DNA of 64,000 nucleotides, taken from NCBI GenBank assembly GCA_003142535.1, contig PLMQ01000068.1:16048-80047 (forward strand), written 5' to 3'. A program made the position numbers and the translations under genes. This DNA comes from Syntrophaceae bacterium (GTDB lineage Bacteria > Desulfobacterota > Syntrophia > Syntrophales > Smithellaceae). This document shows positions 23,878 through 33,365 of this stretch, in pieces. The stretch's first letter is position 1. Every line of letters starts with the position of its first letter. The notes beneath the pieces were generated by a model. It ran no database searches and was not told where the DNA came from. It worked only from the letters and a program-made list of their open reading frames with translations.

Positions 23878-25350
23878 CTAATATTTAGTTAAGGCATGTA
23901 ACTTGTCTATTATATCCACCATCCCCATAGTATCTAAACCACAATATTCTTCCAGCAAATTTCTAACTTTGTCCTTATCTTTATTATCCTCTGTGAATAT
24001 AACCCTGAAATATTCTCTGCTAGCCGTTCCGCCATCACCTATTTCCATATCATTATATGATTTACCTGTTAGTACCGGTAAAACTTTCTTGAGCGAACAG
24101 CTGCCGTCCTGCTTGGGATGATAATAAGCAAAATCCCTAAAAGGCTGAAGTAAATCTACAATCCTTTCTTCTATAGATGTTACACACTTTTTATATTCTG
24201 GAAATGCTTCAGCGCATCGTTTAATAATACCTGTTTCAAATCCTGCATTAAAAGCGATAACTGAACCCTTTAAGCCTATAACTTCTTTTAGTTTTGCCAT
24301 AAACTCGGGACGTGGATCATCAGTTCTATCTTTTAGATATGAATGATGTTCCGGTTTTGCTCCTTTTTCTTTAACAACATGTACTGAGAACTGGAATGGA
24401 ATCTGCTGATAAGGACTGGAACCATCAAACATTGGAATAGCTGAAGTCCAAGTCTCAAAATCCATATAATAAGCCGGATATTGAATTGTATCTAAGAACT
24501 CTTTTATCTTATCTTGATCAATATGAGGTTTTCCAGTTATTTCACAAGCAACCTGTATCTGATTCTTTTCGTTGAGCTCAATTTTTTCAGGTATTTTACC
24601 TAATTCAAGAATGCCGTCTTTAATTAAAGTCATGGGAAGTTTCTTGTTTTTGTAAAGCAAAAATACATTCCTCTCCGGCAGGAACGACCAGCATTTATCT
24701 ATTAAAGGACATTCGTAAGGATCATTACAATGATTACCAATACCGATTTCTCTAGCATTTCTATCATTAATAGCCTTAACCATTTCGGCAACGTTTTTTT
24801 CTATCATTTTACTGTACGATGTTTTGGTATCATCAGTAACATCAATTTTCTTAAATAATTTATGGGAATCTATACCGCCCTTGCGGACATAGGTATTATC
24901 AATGCACATCAAATAACATTTATCTATTTTGAGGCCGGCACCTGTATAAACATAGTATTGAAAACCAATATCGGAATAATTAACATCTTTAATATCCGTT
25001 GAACTTTTTACTTCAATTAGGTTCCATTTATCTTTACCGACCGGTTCTAAAATATCAGCACGGGCATAGCAATTCTTATAGGTCAAAGCTGCTTCAAATA
25101 TGGGAGACCTTTTGATTACTAGTTCTTGAGTTGATTTAAGGCCTTCTTCAAACGATTTCGTGTGGTCAACTTCTACACCATTTGGGAATAATTGTTTGGC
25201 ATACTGTCCTACCAGGTGCCCTTGATCAAACACTGCTTGAGTGGATTCATCAGGTTTTGGAATTTTCTCCGGTTCATTATAAATATACCAGAGCAGTTTT
25301 TTGCACTGTAAGCCGTTGAGGTATTTTGTCTTGGATAGCCTTATGTTCAT
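23878..25350 (-). CDS. DUF2779 nuclease-like protein (PD-(D/E)XK plus RNase H-like)
   Basis: 490 aa. The N-terminus LSKTKYLNGLQCKKLLWYIY and the stretch YARADILEPVGKDKWNLIEV followed by KSS give a RecB/Cas4-type active site (D...ExK, about residues 117-133). CNDPYECPLIDKCW carries Cys residues possibly for an iron-sulfur cluster as in Cas4. The second half, IQYPAYYMDFETWTSAIP (about 290-305) with DP…VIAFNAGFETG, is an RNase H/DnaQ-like DUF2779 domain with the DFET acidic pair. Probable DNA-processing enzyme. It sits convergent with the WYL gene. Confidence 0.75.
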   Translation of the reverse strand: MNIRLSKTKYLNGLQCKKLLWYIYNEPEKIPKPDESTQAVFDQGHLVGQYAKQLFPNGVEVDHTKSFEEGLKSTQELVIKRSPIFEAALTYKNCYARADILEPVGKDKWNLIEVKSSTDIKDVNYSDIGFQYYVYTGAGLKIDKCYLMCIDNTYVRKGGIDSHKLFKKIDVTDDTKTSYSKMIEKNVAEMVKAINDRNAREIGIGNHCNDPYECPLIDKCWSFLPERNVFLLYKNKKLPMTLIKDGILELGKIPEKIELNEKNQIQVACEITGKPHIDQDKIKEFLDTIQYPAYYMDFETWTSAIPMFDGSSPYQQIPFQFSVHVVKEKGAKPEHHSYLKDRTDDPRPEFMAKLKEVIGLKGSVIAFNAGFETGIIKRCAEAFPEYKKCVTSIEERIVDLLQPFRDFAYYHPKQDGSCSLKKVLPVLTGKSYNDMEIGDGGTASREYFRVIFTEDNKDKDKVRNLLEEYCGLDTMGMVDIIDKLHALTKY

Positions 25351-25487
25351 TTTTTTTTACGTTCTCGATTCTAATTGCTGTACCCTTCTTATCATTGAAT
25401 TCCCATACTTCAACTAATATTTTGATCCAGAATATTTACGCAAAAGATAATTCCTGCACCGTTTGTCGATAGTTACTTTTTACAGTA

Positions 25488-25806
25488 CTATTTTCCACGT
25501 TTATCAGTCACACGCGCAAGTAGAAGTAATAATTTATCTAGTTCCACCGGCTTAGTTATATAATCGAATGCTCCCGCTTTAATTGCTTCCACAGCACCTT
25601 CAATAGTACCATAAGCTGTAATGACAATTACATCAATTTTGGGATTGATGCGTTTTATTTCTTTGAGCATTTGCAAACCGTCCATACCCGACATTTTGTA
25701 ATCCAACAGAATCAAATCAAAATGTTCCTGCAGAATATTTTTAATCGCGACTTCGCCGTTTTCCGCCTCCGCCTTTTTTAAGAGTTTTCTTAAATCCAGA
25801 TATACC
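25488..25806 (-). pseudogene. Response-regulator receiver fragment
   Basis: The minus strand shows HFDLILLDYKMSGMDGLQML (phospho-acceptor Asp), then IDVIVITAYGTIEGAVEAIK and AGAFDYITKPVELDKLLLLL. Upstream in frame it reads RKLLKKAEAENGEVAIKNIL with no VDD-type start: a stop lies just before, and the segment between helix 1 and strand 2 is shortened. The 75-codon ORF that opens at an internal codon lacks the first third of the domain. No output domain or histidine kinase is present. Confidence 0.65.
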
Positions 25807-25813
25807 AGAGTAA

Positions 25814-26449
25814 TTATTTACTTTGTCTCAATATTTGCGGTTTTATACCCTTGTGAGGAGGAGTTAAACCTTTAATCAGCATTTCCATGCTCATATCCAT
25901 ATAATCACTGAATGCCCCCCTGAATTCCTTGACAAAATTAAAGTCAAATGTGCTGTATTCTCCCAGTCGCTGCTTTAGATCATTGGAAATAAAATAAAGC
26001 ACATCTTTATTGATGTAGAATGGCGGTGGCTCGTCACCGCGATCTTGCCTCCATTCATCTTCAAAACTTTGATTCCACTTCTGAAGGAGGATTTTTATCA
26101 AATTCAGATCGCTGGTACTTACTGTGACTCCTACTGAGAATTCTTTTTCGTTTAACAAAATTATTAGTGATTTTACGTCATGCTGATAGTCATGTGTTGA
26201 GTCTCTTTGACTCACAATGCCGTCTTCATAACGAAACATAAAATTCCAAGCATATATGGTGCAGATATTTTTATGGAATATATTCCTCAATCGCTTCTTC
26301 TCAGCTTTGTTGAATGATTCTATGGCAATCAGGTCTTCAAGCTGAATGTCTTTCCCTTGCAATGTGGATATTATGTCGGCAACTTTTACGATTAGTTGAT
26401 AATCCTGCCCTTTTTCTCCAAGCAGATATAGATTTTTCTTCCTGTTCAA
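25814..26449 (-). CDS. Hypothetical protein, 211 aa
   Basis: Starts at TTG 26449 with AAAGGA seven bases before it. No family recognised. Features: a mixed helical N-terminus, a Trp/Phe-rich middle (IYAWNFMFRYEDG), a beta-rich FSVGVTVSTSDLNLIK, and an acidic DEWRQDRGDEPPPFYIN stretch. It reads in the same direction as the 148-aa gene upstream (44 bases apart) and may be a partner. Confidence 0.5.
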   Translation of the reverse strand: MNRKKNLYLLGEKGQDYQLIVKVADIISTLQGKDIQLEDLIAIESFNKAEKKRLRNIFHKNICTIYAWNFMFRYEDGIVSQRDSTHDYQHDVKSLIILLNEKEFSVGVTVSTSDLNLIKILLQKWNQSFEDEWRQDRGDEPPPFYINKDVLYFISNDLKQRLGEYSTFDFNFVKEFRGAFSDYMDMSMEMLIKGLTPPHKGIKPQILRQSK

Positions 26450-26493
26450 TAAATATCCTTTCCGTGTATTTTTATGTTATACACTAATAAATG

Positions 26494-26940
26494 TTACTGT
26501 TTGTGCCTTCTTATGGGCTGAGCATATATCTTTGGGGGTTGTTTCTTTTTCTCTTTGCTCGGTAAAAATGCCTTCTCTATCCATCTGTTTTCTTTTTTAC
26601 CATCTATGGGTGATAAGGCTACTATCTGATTTATCCTTAAGAATATTGATCCAAGAAAGTTCCGGTAAATATAATCGTAGCCGAATCTTATGGGATAGAT
26701 ATTAATTTTTTTCCCTCTTCGTTCAACATTTTCAATCCAATAAACACGTTCTAATTTCACAAAACCAGGGTCTGATGGATTGTCAAGAATTCGATTAAAG
26801 TCTGATAAAGAAATCATTCCTCGATATGAACACGAAAGCTTTACCTCGTCATGGTAATGGTCTTCGCCTTTATTTGTTTCCAGTTCAACCCAAACTGCCT
26901 CCTTAAAGTTTAAATTATTTGTCAGGTTTTCATTCGGCAT
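26494..26940 (-). CDS. Hypothetical protein, 148 aa
   Basis: AAAGGAGG ribosome-binding site before ATG 26940. Beta-rich: AVWVELETNKGEDHYHDEVK, KLERVYWIENVERRGKKINI, then IRFGYDYIYRNFLG and a basic C-terminus (KEKKKQPPKIYAQPIRRHKQ). No known motif. First gene of a two-gene unit transcribed away from the WYL gene at 27128. Confidence 0.5.
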   Translation of the reverse strand: MPNENLTNNLNFKEAVWVELETNKGEDHYHDEVKLSCSYRGMISLSDFNRILDNPSDPGFVKLERVYWIENVERRGKKINIYPIRFGYDYIYRNFLGSIFLRINQIVALSPIDGKKENRWIEKAFLPSKEKKKQPPKIYAQPIRRHKQ

Positions 26941-26985
26941 TTATAAACCTCCTTTTGACACATTTATTAACATTGCAAATCAGGG

Positions 26986-27005
26986 GCCTACATTTGTTTG
27001 TAGGC
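26986..27005. promoter_or_regulatory. Hairpin in the divergent intergenic region
   Basis: GCCTACA / TGTAGGC with a 6-base loop, no T-run on either side; probably an operator or RNA structure rather than a terminator. Confidence 0.35.
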
Positions 27006-27017
27006 AAAGTATCTTTT

Positions 27018-27034
27018 CATATCATCGTTCCATA
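27018..27034 (-). promoter_or_regulatory. Candidate WYL operator, site 1
   Basis: Read on the minus strand: TATGGAACGATGATATG. It differs by one base from the plus-strand site at 28235-28251. Site 1 lies about 95 bases upstream of the WYL regulator gene, site 2 about 45 bases upstream of the AAA ATPase gene. Confidence 0.5.
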
Positions 27035-27127
27035 TCACGGCATGATTTAAATTATTTTTATTTACATCGCAGGCACTATAGGCTAATATTTATTTCACCT
27101 TACTCATCCATATTAAAGGAATCGCCT

Positions 27128-28132
27128 ATGCCCGAGAAACGTGATCTTTATAAAAGTTACGGAGAAAAGCTGATCGGGTTGTTTGTGCGCTTGCTCTTTT
27201 CCGGTGAAAGTTATTCGCTGACTGAGCTTGCCAAGATGTTTGATTGCTCCAAGCAGACTGTTTTGAGATTAATTGACAATATCCGCAAGTCCTATGGCAT
27301 TAATATTGAAGAAACCAGGCAGGGAAACAGAAACTTTTACCGGATCAGGAAGCCGGCAGCCTCACTGCAAAATATACCGCTGACGGAAGCCGAATTGCAG
27401 TCGCTTCAGCTATGCAAGGCATTTACACAGCATCTTGTCGGCAAAAAACTCTATGAAGAAGCAACACAGGCAATTTTCAAAAGCAAGGCAGCACTGGCTG
27501 GCGGAAAGCAAATAAATGAATGTAATATTACCGCGTTTTGTCCTGGAACTATTGATTACACTCCACAGCATCAAATCATCCATACATTAATTGAAGCAAT
27601 GGATAAACGCAAGGTTTGCAAGCTTGCCTATCAAGCTATTAATACACAAAGACCTAAAACATTTCATATCAAACCCATCAAACTTTTTTCTTATCATGAC
27701 GCTATTTATCTCCACGCGCAAAAAGCCAAAGAACCTGGTAAACCATATATTGCTCCTCAGTATGATCCACTGCTTGCTGTGCATCGCATGAAAGCTGTGG
27801 AAATGACAAAAATTGATTTTCAGCAAGAGAAATTTGATTTTGAGAAAGCGTTCAACCAGCAGTTCGGTGTTATTAAAGAAGATGCATTTCAAGTGGAAGT
27901 GGAATTTGCCGGCTGGTCGTCAGGTTATGTATCAGAGAGGAAATGGAGCCCGAATCAAGAAATTATCAAAAAGGATAAAAACAAAATTATCCTTAAATTT
28001 ACAGCATCTTCCAAGTCCGAGTTAATCGGCTGGCTGCTTTCTTTTGGAGAAGAAGCAAAGCTGATAAAACCGGGTTGGCTGGTTAAAGAATTAAAAGCTG
28101 AAATTGCTAAATTAGGGGACTGTTATAAGTAA
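27128..28132 (+). CDS. WYL-domain transcriptional regulator
   Basis: 334 aa. An N-terminal HTH_11-like winged helix (residues about 15-65: YSLTELAKMFDCSKQTVLRL) precedes an AlkZ-like helical spacer and a WYL domain (about 155-235: KVCKLAYQAINTQRPKTFHI, KPIKLFSYHDAIYLHAQ), then a WCX C-terminus. The WYL triad is replaced by AIYLHA, as in many divergent members. AAGGA precedes the start. The neighbouring AAA ATPase gene begins 162 bases downstream and shares a predicted operator, so this protein probably regulates both itself and the ATPase. Confidence 0.82.
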   Translation: MPEKRDLYKSYGEKLIGLFVRLLFSGESYSLTELAKMFDCSKQTVLRLIDNIRKSYGINIEETRQGNRNFYRIRKPAASLQNIPLTEAELQSLQLCKAFTQHLVGKKLYEEATQAIFKSKAALAGGKQINECNITAFCPGTIDYTPQHQIIHTLIEAMDKRKVCKLAYQAINTQRPKTFHIKPIKLFSYHDAIYLHAQKAKEPGKPYIAPQYDPLLAVHRMKAVEMTKIDFQQEKFDFEKAFNQQFGVIKEDAFQVEVEFAGWSSGYVSERKWSPNQEIIKKDKNKIILKFTASSKSELIGWLLSFGEEAKLIKPGWLVKELKAEIAKLGDCYK

Positions 28133-28234
28133 AGTATTACGGCAAAGGGCAACACCTGCCTTACAAGTTACGGTAATAAATCGATTATTGGCACAATCTT
28201 TATTTCAATAAAAAATATTATAATCATTCCTTAT

Positions 28235-28292
28235 TATGGAACGATCATATGGTAGCTTGTTCCAGAAATCAGATACAAGGAAGGAACAAGCT
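28235..28292 (+). promoter_or_regulatory. WYL operator site 2 plus an SD-overlapping inverted repeat
   Basis: TATGGAACGATCATATG (28235-28251) is the second copy of the candidate operator. Immediately after it, AGCTTGTTCC (28254-28263) is perfectly inverted as GGAACAAGCT (28283-28292), covering the GGAAGGAA ribosome-binding region of the next gene. The hairpin could block translation, or the repeat could be a second protein site. Confidence 0.5.
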
Positions 28293-28294
28293 TT

Positions 28295-30511
28295 ATGGTA
28301 AAGAAAAAGGATTTATTTCCATGGGGAACAGGCAAACAAAACAACGACAGTGCTTCAATCGGTGATAAGAACGAACGCTTTGTCCTCCGTAATTCAATAG
28401 TTTATCTCGCATATTTGTTAGATTATAATACAATATCAGACAAAAAAATCTTTGAAGTACTTTCCTGGGTATTAGGGAATAAGTTCAAAAAACTGGAAAA
28501 ACATCTCTTTGACATAATATCCCCGAAGGAAAGAGAAGAATTCAAACACGACCTCAAGGATTCCACTGACACAGAGAAATCTGTCAATTTAATTCATAAA
28601 ATACTTTATAAATCATGCAAAAAACATATTATTGGATTTCTTCATTTTACCAAAGAAGTATTATCTCTTCGCCATAAATCTCTTGCTTACAGCGGCAACA
28701 GCGATACCGAAAATAAAATATCAAAACTGGCAAAGATGTTCAATCTTTCCGAACAGGAGATAAAATTCTGCACATTTCTTTTTATTACTACAGCATGGAA
28801 GAATGCAGGGGATTATTTCGGATCTCATTTAAAATGCAATACTATTTCAGGCCGGCGATATTTGAAGACCGCATTACAGATGACGGATAAGGAAATAAAT
28901 AAAGTTCTATCCGGAACTTTAATAATGAGCGGTTTTTGCGAAATAAAAAAATCAGGTTTTTCCACAACAGATGATTTTGAAGAATATTTTTTAAAACCAT
29001 CAAATGAAGACTCCGCAATCAAATATTTCAGCCGGATTCCCCGTAAAACTATCCCGCTGGAAAAACAGTTAATTGATCAAAAAAAGACGGAGCATATTTT
29101 AAAATTGCTGAGCATTAAGAAAAAATCATCCACTCATATTCTTTTACATGGAGCATCCAGCAGCGGAAAAACCAGTTATGGCTATAGCCTGGTAAAAAAA
29201 TCGGGAGTTCCTGCCTATGAGATAACCCCCAATGAAAATGCCGCTAAGCATCGGGCTGCAATCATGGCCTGTTTAAACACAATAAAAAATAATGAAAGGT
29301 CGGTCATAATTGTTAATGAAGCAGATAACATTTTGAAAACAAAAGAGTCATGGTATACGCGGCATGAAATACAGGATAAAAACAGGCTCAATCAATTGCT
29401 GGAAGAACAGGGCAATACAATGATCTGGATTACAAACAATATTGAAGAAATTGATAGTTCGGTCATTCAGCGTTTTTCATTCAGCCTGCATTTTAAGCAA
29501 TTAAATAAGAAACAGCGAACAAACGTATGGGAATCAGTTCTTTGTCGTCATCGTGTTAAAAAGTGCTTTAGTGACAATGAACTAAAAGAATTAGCCAACT
29601 CTTATCCGGTAGACGCTGCTGTTATTGATTCCTCTATTAAAAAGGCTCTGGAAATTTCATCACCCGTAAAGGACAGTTTTAAAGAAACTGTAATTATGAA
29701 TCTCGATGCCTATATGGAACTAACAAAGGATAAGGACAAATTAAAAAATAAAAACAAAATTGAAAATAACTATTCTATTGATGGGCTTAATGTTGATGGT
29801 GATCTGGCTGTCATGATGGATCAACTGGAAACTTACGACCGGTTTCTTCGTGAAGCGGATAAAAGTGAACTGCGCAACTTCAACCTTCTTTTCTTCGGGC
29901 CACCGGGAACAGGCAAAAGTGAATTTGCCCGCTTTATTGCCAATCATCTGACCAGGGAAATAATGTGCAAAAGAACAAGTGATATTGTTACTCCGTGGGT
30001 TGGCGAAACGGAACAAAATATCAGCAGCGTCTTTGCCAAAGCGGAAGCGGAAGAAGCAATTCTGATTATTGATGAAGCTGACTCATTTCTCTTCAACCGC
30101 AGCCGGGCAGTTCGCTCCTTTGAAATAAACCGTACCAATGAATTCCTGACACAGATGGAAAGATTTCGGGGTATTCTGATTTGTACGACTAACATGTTAG
30201 CAGGACTGGATAGTGCATCCATCCGCCGTTTTAATCATAAAATAAAATTTGATTATCTAAGACCGGAAGGCAATATTGTATTTTATCAACGGCTTTTAGC
30301 CCCATTAAGCAACAGTTCATTGGATGAAGTTGTGAAAAAGGAACTGCATGAAATAAGACAATTGACGCCCGGTGATTTCCGTATTGTCCGCGATAGATTT
30401 TCTTTTTATAAGAAGTCAGAAGTAAATCATCAAATGCTTCTAGAAGCATTGAACAAAGAATCAAATATCAAGCAGTTTCAAAAAAATGGTGGCAAGAGGA
30501 TTGGATTTTAA
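28295..30511 (+). CDS. Double AAA+ ATPase
   Basis: 738 aa. An N-terminal helical domain (1-250) is followed by AAA-1 with Walker A HGASSSGKTSYG (about 285-296) and a Walker B in which Asn replaces the first Asp (VIIVNEADNIL). AAA-2 has Walker A FGPPGTGKSEFA (about 533-544), Walker B AILIIDEADSFL and sensor/arginine-finger SASIRRF, resembling Vps4/spastin/FtsH-type ATPases. AAA-2 looks catalytic; AAA-1 may only bind ATP. No protease or effector domain is fused. Paired with a WYL regulator, which suggests a stress- or phage-responsive role, but the substrate is unknown. Confidence 0.8.
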   Translation: MVKKKDLFPWGTGKQNNDSASIGDKNERFVLRNSIVYLAYLLDYNTISDKKIFEVLSWVLGNKFKKLEKHLFDIISPKEREEFKHDLKDSTDTEKSVNLIHKILYKSCKKHIIGFLHFTKEVLSLRHKSLAYSGNSDTENKISKLAKMFNLSEQEIKFCTFLFITTAWKNAGDYFGSHLKCNTISGRRYLKTALQMTDKEINKVLSGTLIMSGFCEIKKSGFSTTDDFEEYFLKPSNEDSAIKYFSRIPRKTIPLEKQLIDQKKTEHILKLLSIKKKSSTHILLHGASSSGKTSYGYSLVKKSGVPAYEITPNENAAKHRAAIMACLNTIKNNERSVIIVNEADNILKTKESWYTRHEIQDKNRLNQLLEEQGNTMIWITNNIEEIDSSVIQRFSFSLHFKQLNKKQRTNVWESVLCRHRVKKCFSDNELKELANSYPVDAAVIDSSIKKALEISSPVKDSFKETVIMNLDAYMELTKDKDKLKNKNKIENNYSIDGLNVDGDLAVMMDQLETYDRFLREADKSELRNFNLLFFGPPGTGKSEFARFIANHLTREIMCKRTSDIVTPWVGETEQNISSVFAKAEAEEAILIIDEADSFLFNRSRAVRSFEINRTNEFLTQMERFRGILICTTNMLAGLDSASIRRFNHKIKFDYLRPEGNIVFYQRLLAPLSNSSLDEVVKKELHEIRQLTPGDFRIVRDRFSFYKKSEVNHQMLLEALNKESNIKQFQKNGGKRIGF

Positions 30512-30602
30512 TAGCTTAAAAATGAAGAGATTCTAACGCTTACATGAAGACGTTCATGCTCAAAACTCCTTTAAAAATGCAAACTACATATAATAAAAAA
30601 TA

Positions 30603-30673
30603 TTTTTATAAAATTTTTTGATTTAAGGAAAAATGATTTGTACCATTTTGTATCCAAATTGAAAAATTGGGCT
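30603..30673. repeat. Degenerate ~70-bp repeat, copy 1
   Basis: Aligns with 60784-60853. The last ~25 bases (TTTTGTATCCAAATTGAAAA and onward to ATTGGGCT) are almost identical; the rest is about 75% similar by eye. It lies in the gap between convergent genes at 30511 and 30702. Confidence 0.5.
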
Positions 30674-30701
30674 ACTTAGAGCACCCACTGCCTTATCTGT
30701 A

Positions 30702-31280
30702 CTACCAACTACTATAATCACTAATGTCAATTTGCTCTTTTGTAAAAGTATCTATAACAGTGCATGCTGATCCAATCGAACATGATGAAAATTTGTAAAT
30801 GTATCGAGATGTGAATTCGTCTTTTGCATTCCAATGTTTCCATTTTTGCATAGTTCTATATTCATTCTGTGCCACTATGAATCCTTTTTTTTGATTATCT
30901 CCAATAGTCGATGAATCTGTCTGTATAATCTCCACAGTATCCTCAAATGATACCCTCTCGTTTACCATTTCATGCTCAACGCCAATAATACATGTCGGTG
31001 TTGTGACTTGTAATGTATAGGCGCAAGCATTTGTACTAGTGGCTCCATAATATGGCTGGATGATACCTTTTGCTATTAATCCTTGCATTTTTAGGCGTCG
31101 CTTATCATCAATCGGACAGAGACCATGAAAGCTGCCTGTCTTCACCTGTTCATCAAAAACTATCTTGTTCATAGTTACTTGCCAGTCATGAATATATCCA
31201 TCAATAATTTCTGAAAAAGAAATGCTTAAGACGTATTTTGACCAAGATGATTCATTATTGTTTTTATAAATAGTTGTCAT
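30702..31280 (-). CDS. Hypothetical protein, 192 aa
   Basis: I use ATG 31280 (AAGGTG upstream) rather than the TTG at 31286. Beta-rich throughout: YVLSISFSEIIDGYIHDWQV, ACAYTLQVTTPTCIIGVEHE, VSFEDTVEIIQTDSS. C-terminal Cys residues FSSCSIGSACTVIDTF. No signal peptide and no recognised family. The repetitive strand pattern could be a jelly-roll or PLAT-like domain, but this is a guess. Confidence 0.45.
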   Translation of the reverse strand: MTTIYKNNNESSWSKYVLSISFSEIIDGYIHDWQVTMNKIVFDEQVKTGSFHGLCPIDDKRRLKMQGLIAKGIIQPYYGATSTNACAYTLQVTTPTCIIGVEHEMVNERVSFEDTVEIIQTDSSTIGDNQKKGFIVAQNEYRTMQKWKHWNAKDEFTSRYIYKFSSCSIGSACTVIDTFTKEQIDISDYSSW

Positions 31281-31499
31281 AATCAAAACACCTTAATCTT
31301 TTATTAATATACAAATAGAGTATGTATTGAATATCACGATTTGATCTGAAATCTACTGTGCTACTATAAGCAGCTTCCGATAAATATTCAGCAACCTTTT
31401 ACACCAGTCCTTGACCAAAGAAAACAGTGTGGGTTGTCCGACAGGAACAGATTTTGGATTATTTACTTTTAACAAAGCAAATACATGTGTTTCTTTTAT
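31281..31499. other. Gap without a recognised gene
   Basis: About 220 bases between two minus-strand genes. No hairpin terminator or ORF of note; it must contain the promoter of the 30702-31280 gene. Confidence 0.3.
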
Positions 31500-33257
31500 T
31501 TAATATCCATTACGTTTTTTAAACAACTCGTAAGCTTTATTAAGTTCCCGTTTGAATTGAATATAATTACCAGAGTTCTTTTCAAATTTCTTTCTACCCT
31601 CAGTTGATTTATAAAAATTTCTTGGGTCTGCTTCTCTTTTGGGCAACATGCTAACATATATAGAGCATCTAGGTTTTGAATATTTAACTATACTGTTTTC
31701 ATATTCAGGACTATCAATAAACTCTACCCATTCTCTCCAACTGCCAGTAAATATTTTTTCCTTCCAATTTTGCAATTGAGTATAACAATCAATTACAGCA
31801 TACCATTTTATAAATTGATAATATTCTCGATTTCTATTATTTAATTCGTGCTTAACAATTCGATCAAATAAATAATTTAAACGCCAACAATCAATATATC
31901 TAAAAACAATATGATCTATATTTTTACCTAATGATTTCTTGATTTTATTTTCTGGAAAAGTTTCATTGTATCGTTTATCTTCGCCAAAATAACTTTCAAT
32001 TTGACCCGAAATACCTTCATCCGGTTTTATATATTCACAAGAATAAAAGAAAAGTGCTAGTTTGGTCATAAATATCTTATAAGGGCTTGCAACTTCACGG
32101 CTATCTGTACGTTTCCTATGATATGTGTAGCGCAAACCTAGTTCATTTATTCGGTTCTCTATCATAACCTGTCTTGGATCAGTAGAATGGAGGTCAGAAG
32201 ATTTAATCTTATTTTGTGAGTTTAATGCAGCAATTATATCAATACTTCTCTTATAAGTTTCAGAATCTTCATAAGGCAATCTGTAAATCCTGACCATTAA
32301 TTTTGCAGGATTGTTTTCATTCCTGTTCTCATCATATGCTTTGTATAATTGAGTTACAGTTTGTGCACCATTAACCACTTGCGGATTACGTAGCGTTACT
32401 ACTCTATCTTGCTCATTAACTTCTAACCAATCAGCGAATATTATGATGCCATTATGCTTATACCAAAAAAGAGAGGGTTCATCTTTAAAGCTTGTTCTTA
32501 TTTTTTTGTTTATAGTATTTTCACCAACAGATTCTCGGACATTTTTTTGTAAATATTTTGAAATATCTTGTAAGTTTTTAAACCATTTTAACAAATCAGT
32601 AGCTTTTACATTACATACAATTGACTCAATTTTATCCCTCCCTTTGTCAATGGCCATGTATTCATGTGGCTCATACGGTAATCTCTTTTTGCCAGTGTGA
32701 GGGACATAACCATGTTTGATATCATAGATAACACCTTCTAATGCGTATCTATCAATAAAGTTAATATCTGCATTTAACTCCCATTTGCGATTTAGTAAAA
32801 TCTTATTGAGATATTCTTTGGCTTCTATTTTTGAATTTGACGTAACTTCGTTTGTGCTTAACCATATTATTTCCAAATAAACATTATTATTTAACAATTC
32901 TCGTCTTAAAGCATTAATAAAATCTGCTGCATAATTATTAGTGTTTTCACCAACCAATGTTTTTTCAATTTTTTGTAATTCATGTGTTATACATCTTGTG
33001 CTTTCTCTTTGTGAGCGTTCATGATATTTGGATTGAACAAGATAAAAAGTATTACCTTCTTGAAAAAAACAATCAATCCCGCCATCGTTTGAACCATCTA
33101 CGCTATAAATATTTTTAAAATCCTTTTCTGGAACCCTAAACCTTGCATTTACATAAAACCAAGTAAGATTTAAAGTGCGTTCAACACTATTTCTGCTCTT
33201 TTCAATTTCCGATTGAAAAGAATTAAAATCATCTGGTTCTATTTTATTTAGATTCAT
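31500..33257 (-). CDS. AIPR-family protein with N-terminal PD-(D/E)XK nuclease
   Basis: 585 aa. N-terminal nuclease-like motifs: DGGIDCFFQEG (about residues 57-67) and the strand FYLVQSKYHE (QxK form of the (D/E)xK motif). The AIPR signature follows: LFWYKHNGIIIFAD and LRNPQVVNGAQTVTQLYKAY, then AALNSQNKIKSSDLHSTD. AIPR proteins were named for abortive-infection phage resistance and recur in restriction-like defence loci. It stands alone on the minus strand. A second AIPR gene is at 54038-56101 in the defence operon but lacks this nuclease arrangement. Confidence 0.85.
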   Translation of the reverse strand: MNLNKIEPDDFNSFQSEIEKSRNSVERTLNLTWFYVNARFRVPEKDFKNIYSVDGSNDGGIDCFFQEGNTFYLVQSKYHERSQRESTRCITHELQKIEKTLVGENTNNYAADFINALRRELLNNNVYLEIIWLSTNEVTSNSKIEAKEYLNKILLNRKWELNADINFIDRYALEGVIYDIKHGYVPHTGKKRLPYEPHEYMAIDKGRDKIESIVCNVKATDLLKWFKNLQDISKYLQKNVRESVGENTINKKIRTSFKDEPSLFWYKHNGIIIFADWLEVNEQDRVVTLRNPQVVNGAQTVTQLYKAYDENRNENNPAKLMVRIYRLPYEDSETYKRSIDIIAALNSQNKIKSSDLHSTDPRQVMIENRINELGLRYTYHRKRTDSREVASPYKIFMTKLALFFYSCEYIKPDEGISGQIESYFGEDKRYNETFPENKIKKSLGKNIDHIVFRYIDCWRLNYLFDRIVKHELNNRNREYYQFIKWYAVIDCYTQLQNWKEKIFTGSWREWVEFIDSPEYENSIVKYSKPRCSIYVSMLPKREADPRNFYKSTEGRKKFEKNSGNYIQFKRELNKAYELFKKRNGY

Positions 33258-33304
33258 AATGTTTGTTTTAATTAATCCTTTCTAATTTTTAATAGAATCT
33301 TCTG

Positions 33305-33365
33305 CTGAATATGAGGTTATTTTAGATTGCTTTTGAGTTTAAGATTTTTATAACCTCATATTCAG
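33305..33365. promoter_or_regulatory. 16-bp perfect inverted repeat upstream of the AIPR gene
   Basis: CTGAATATGAGGTTAT (33305-33320) and ATAACCTCATATTCAG (33350-33365) with a 29-base loop. It lies 48-108 bases before the minus-strand AIPR start, with no T-run. Candidate operator; the rest of 33258-33660 holds no credible gene (a 70-codon minus-strand frame has poor composition and crosses the repeat). Confidence 0.5.
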
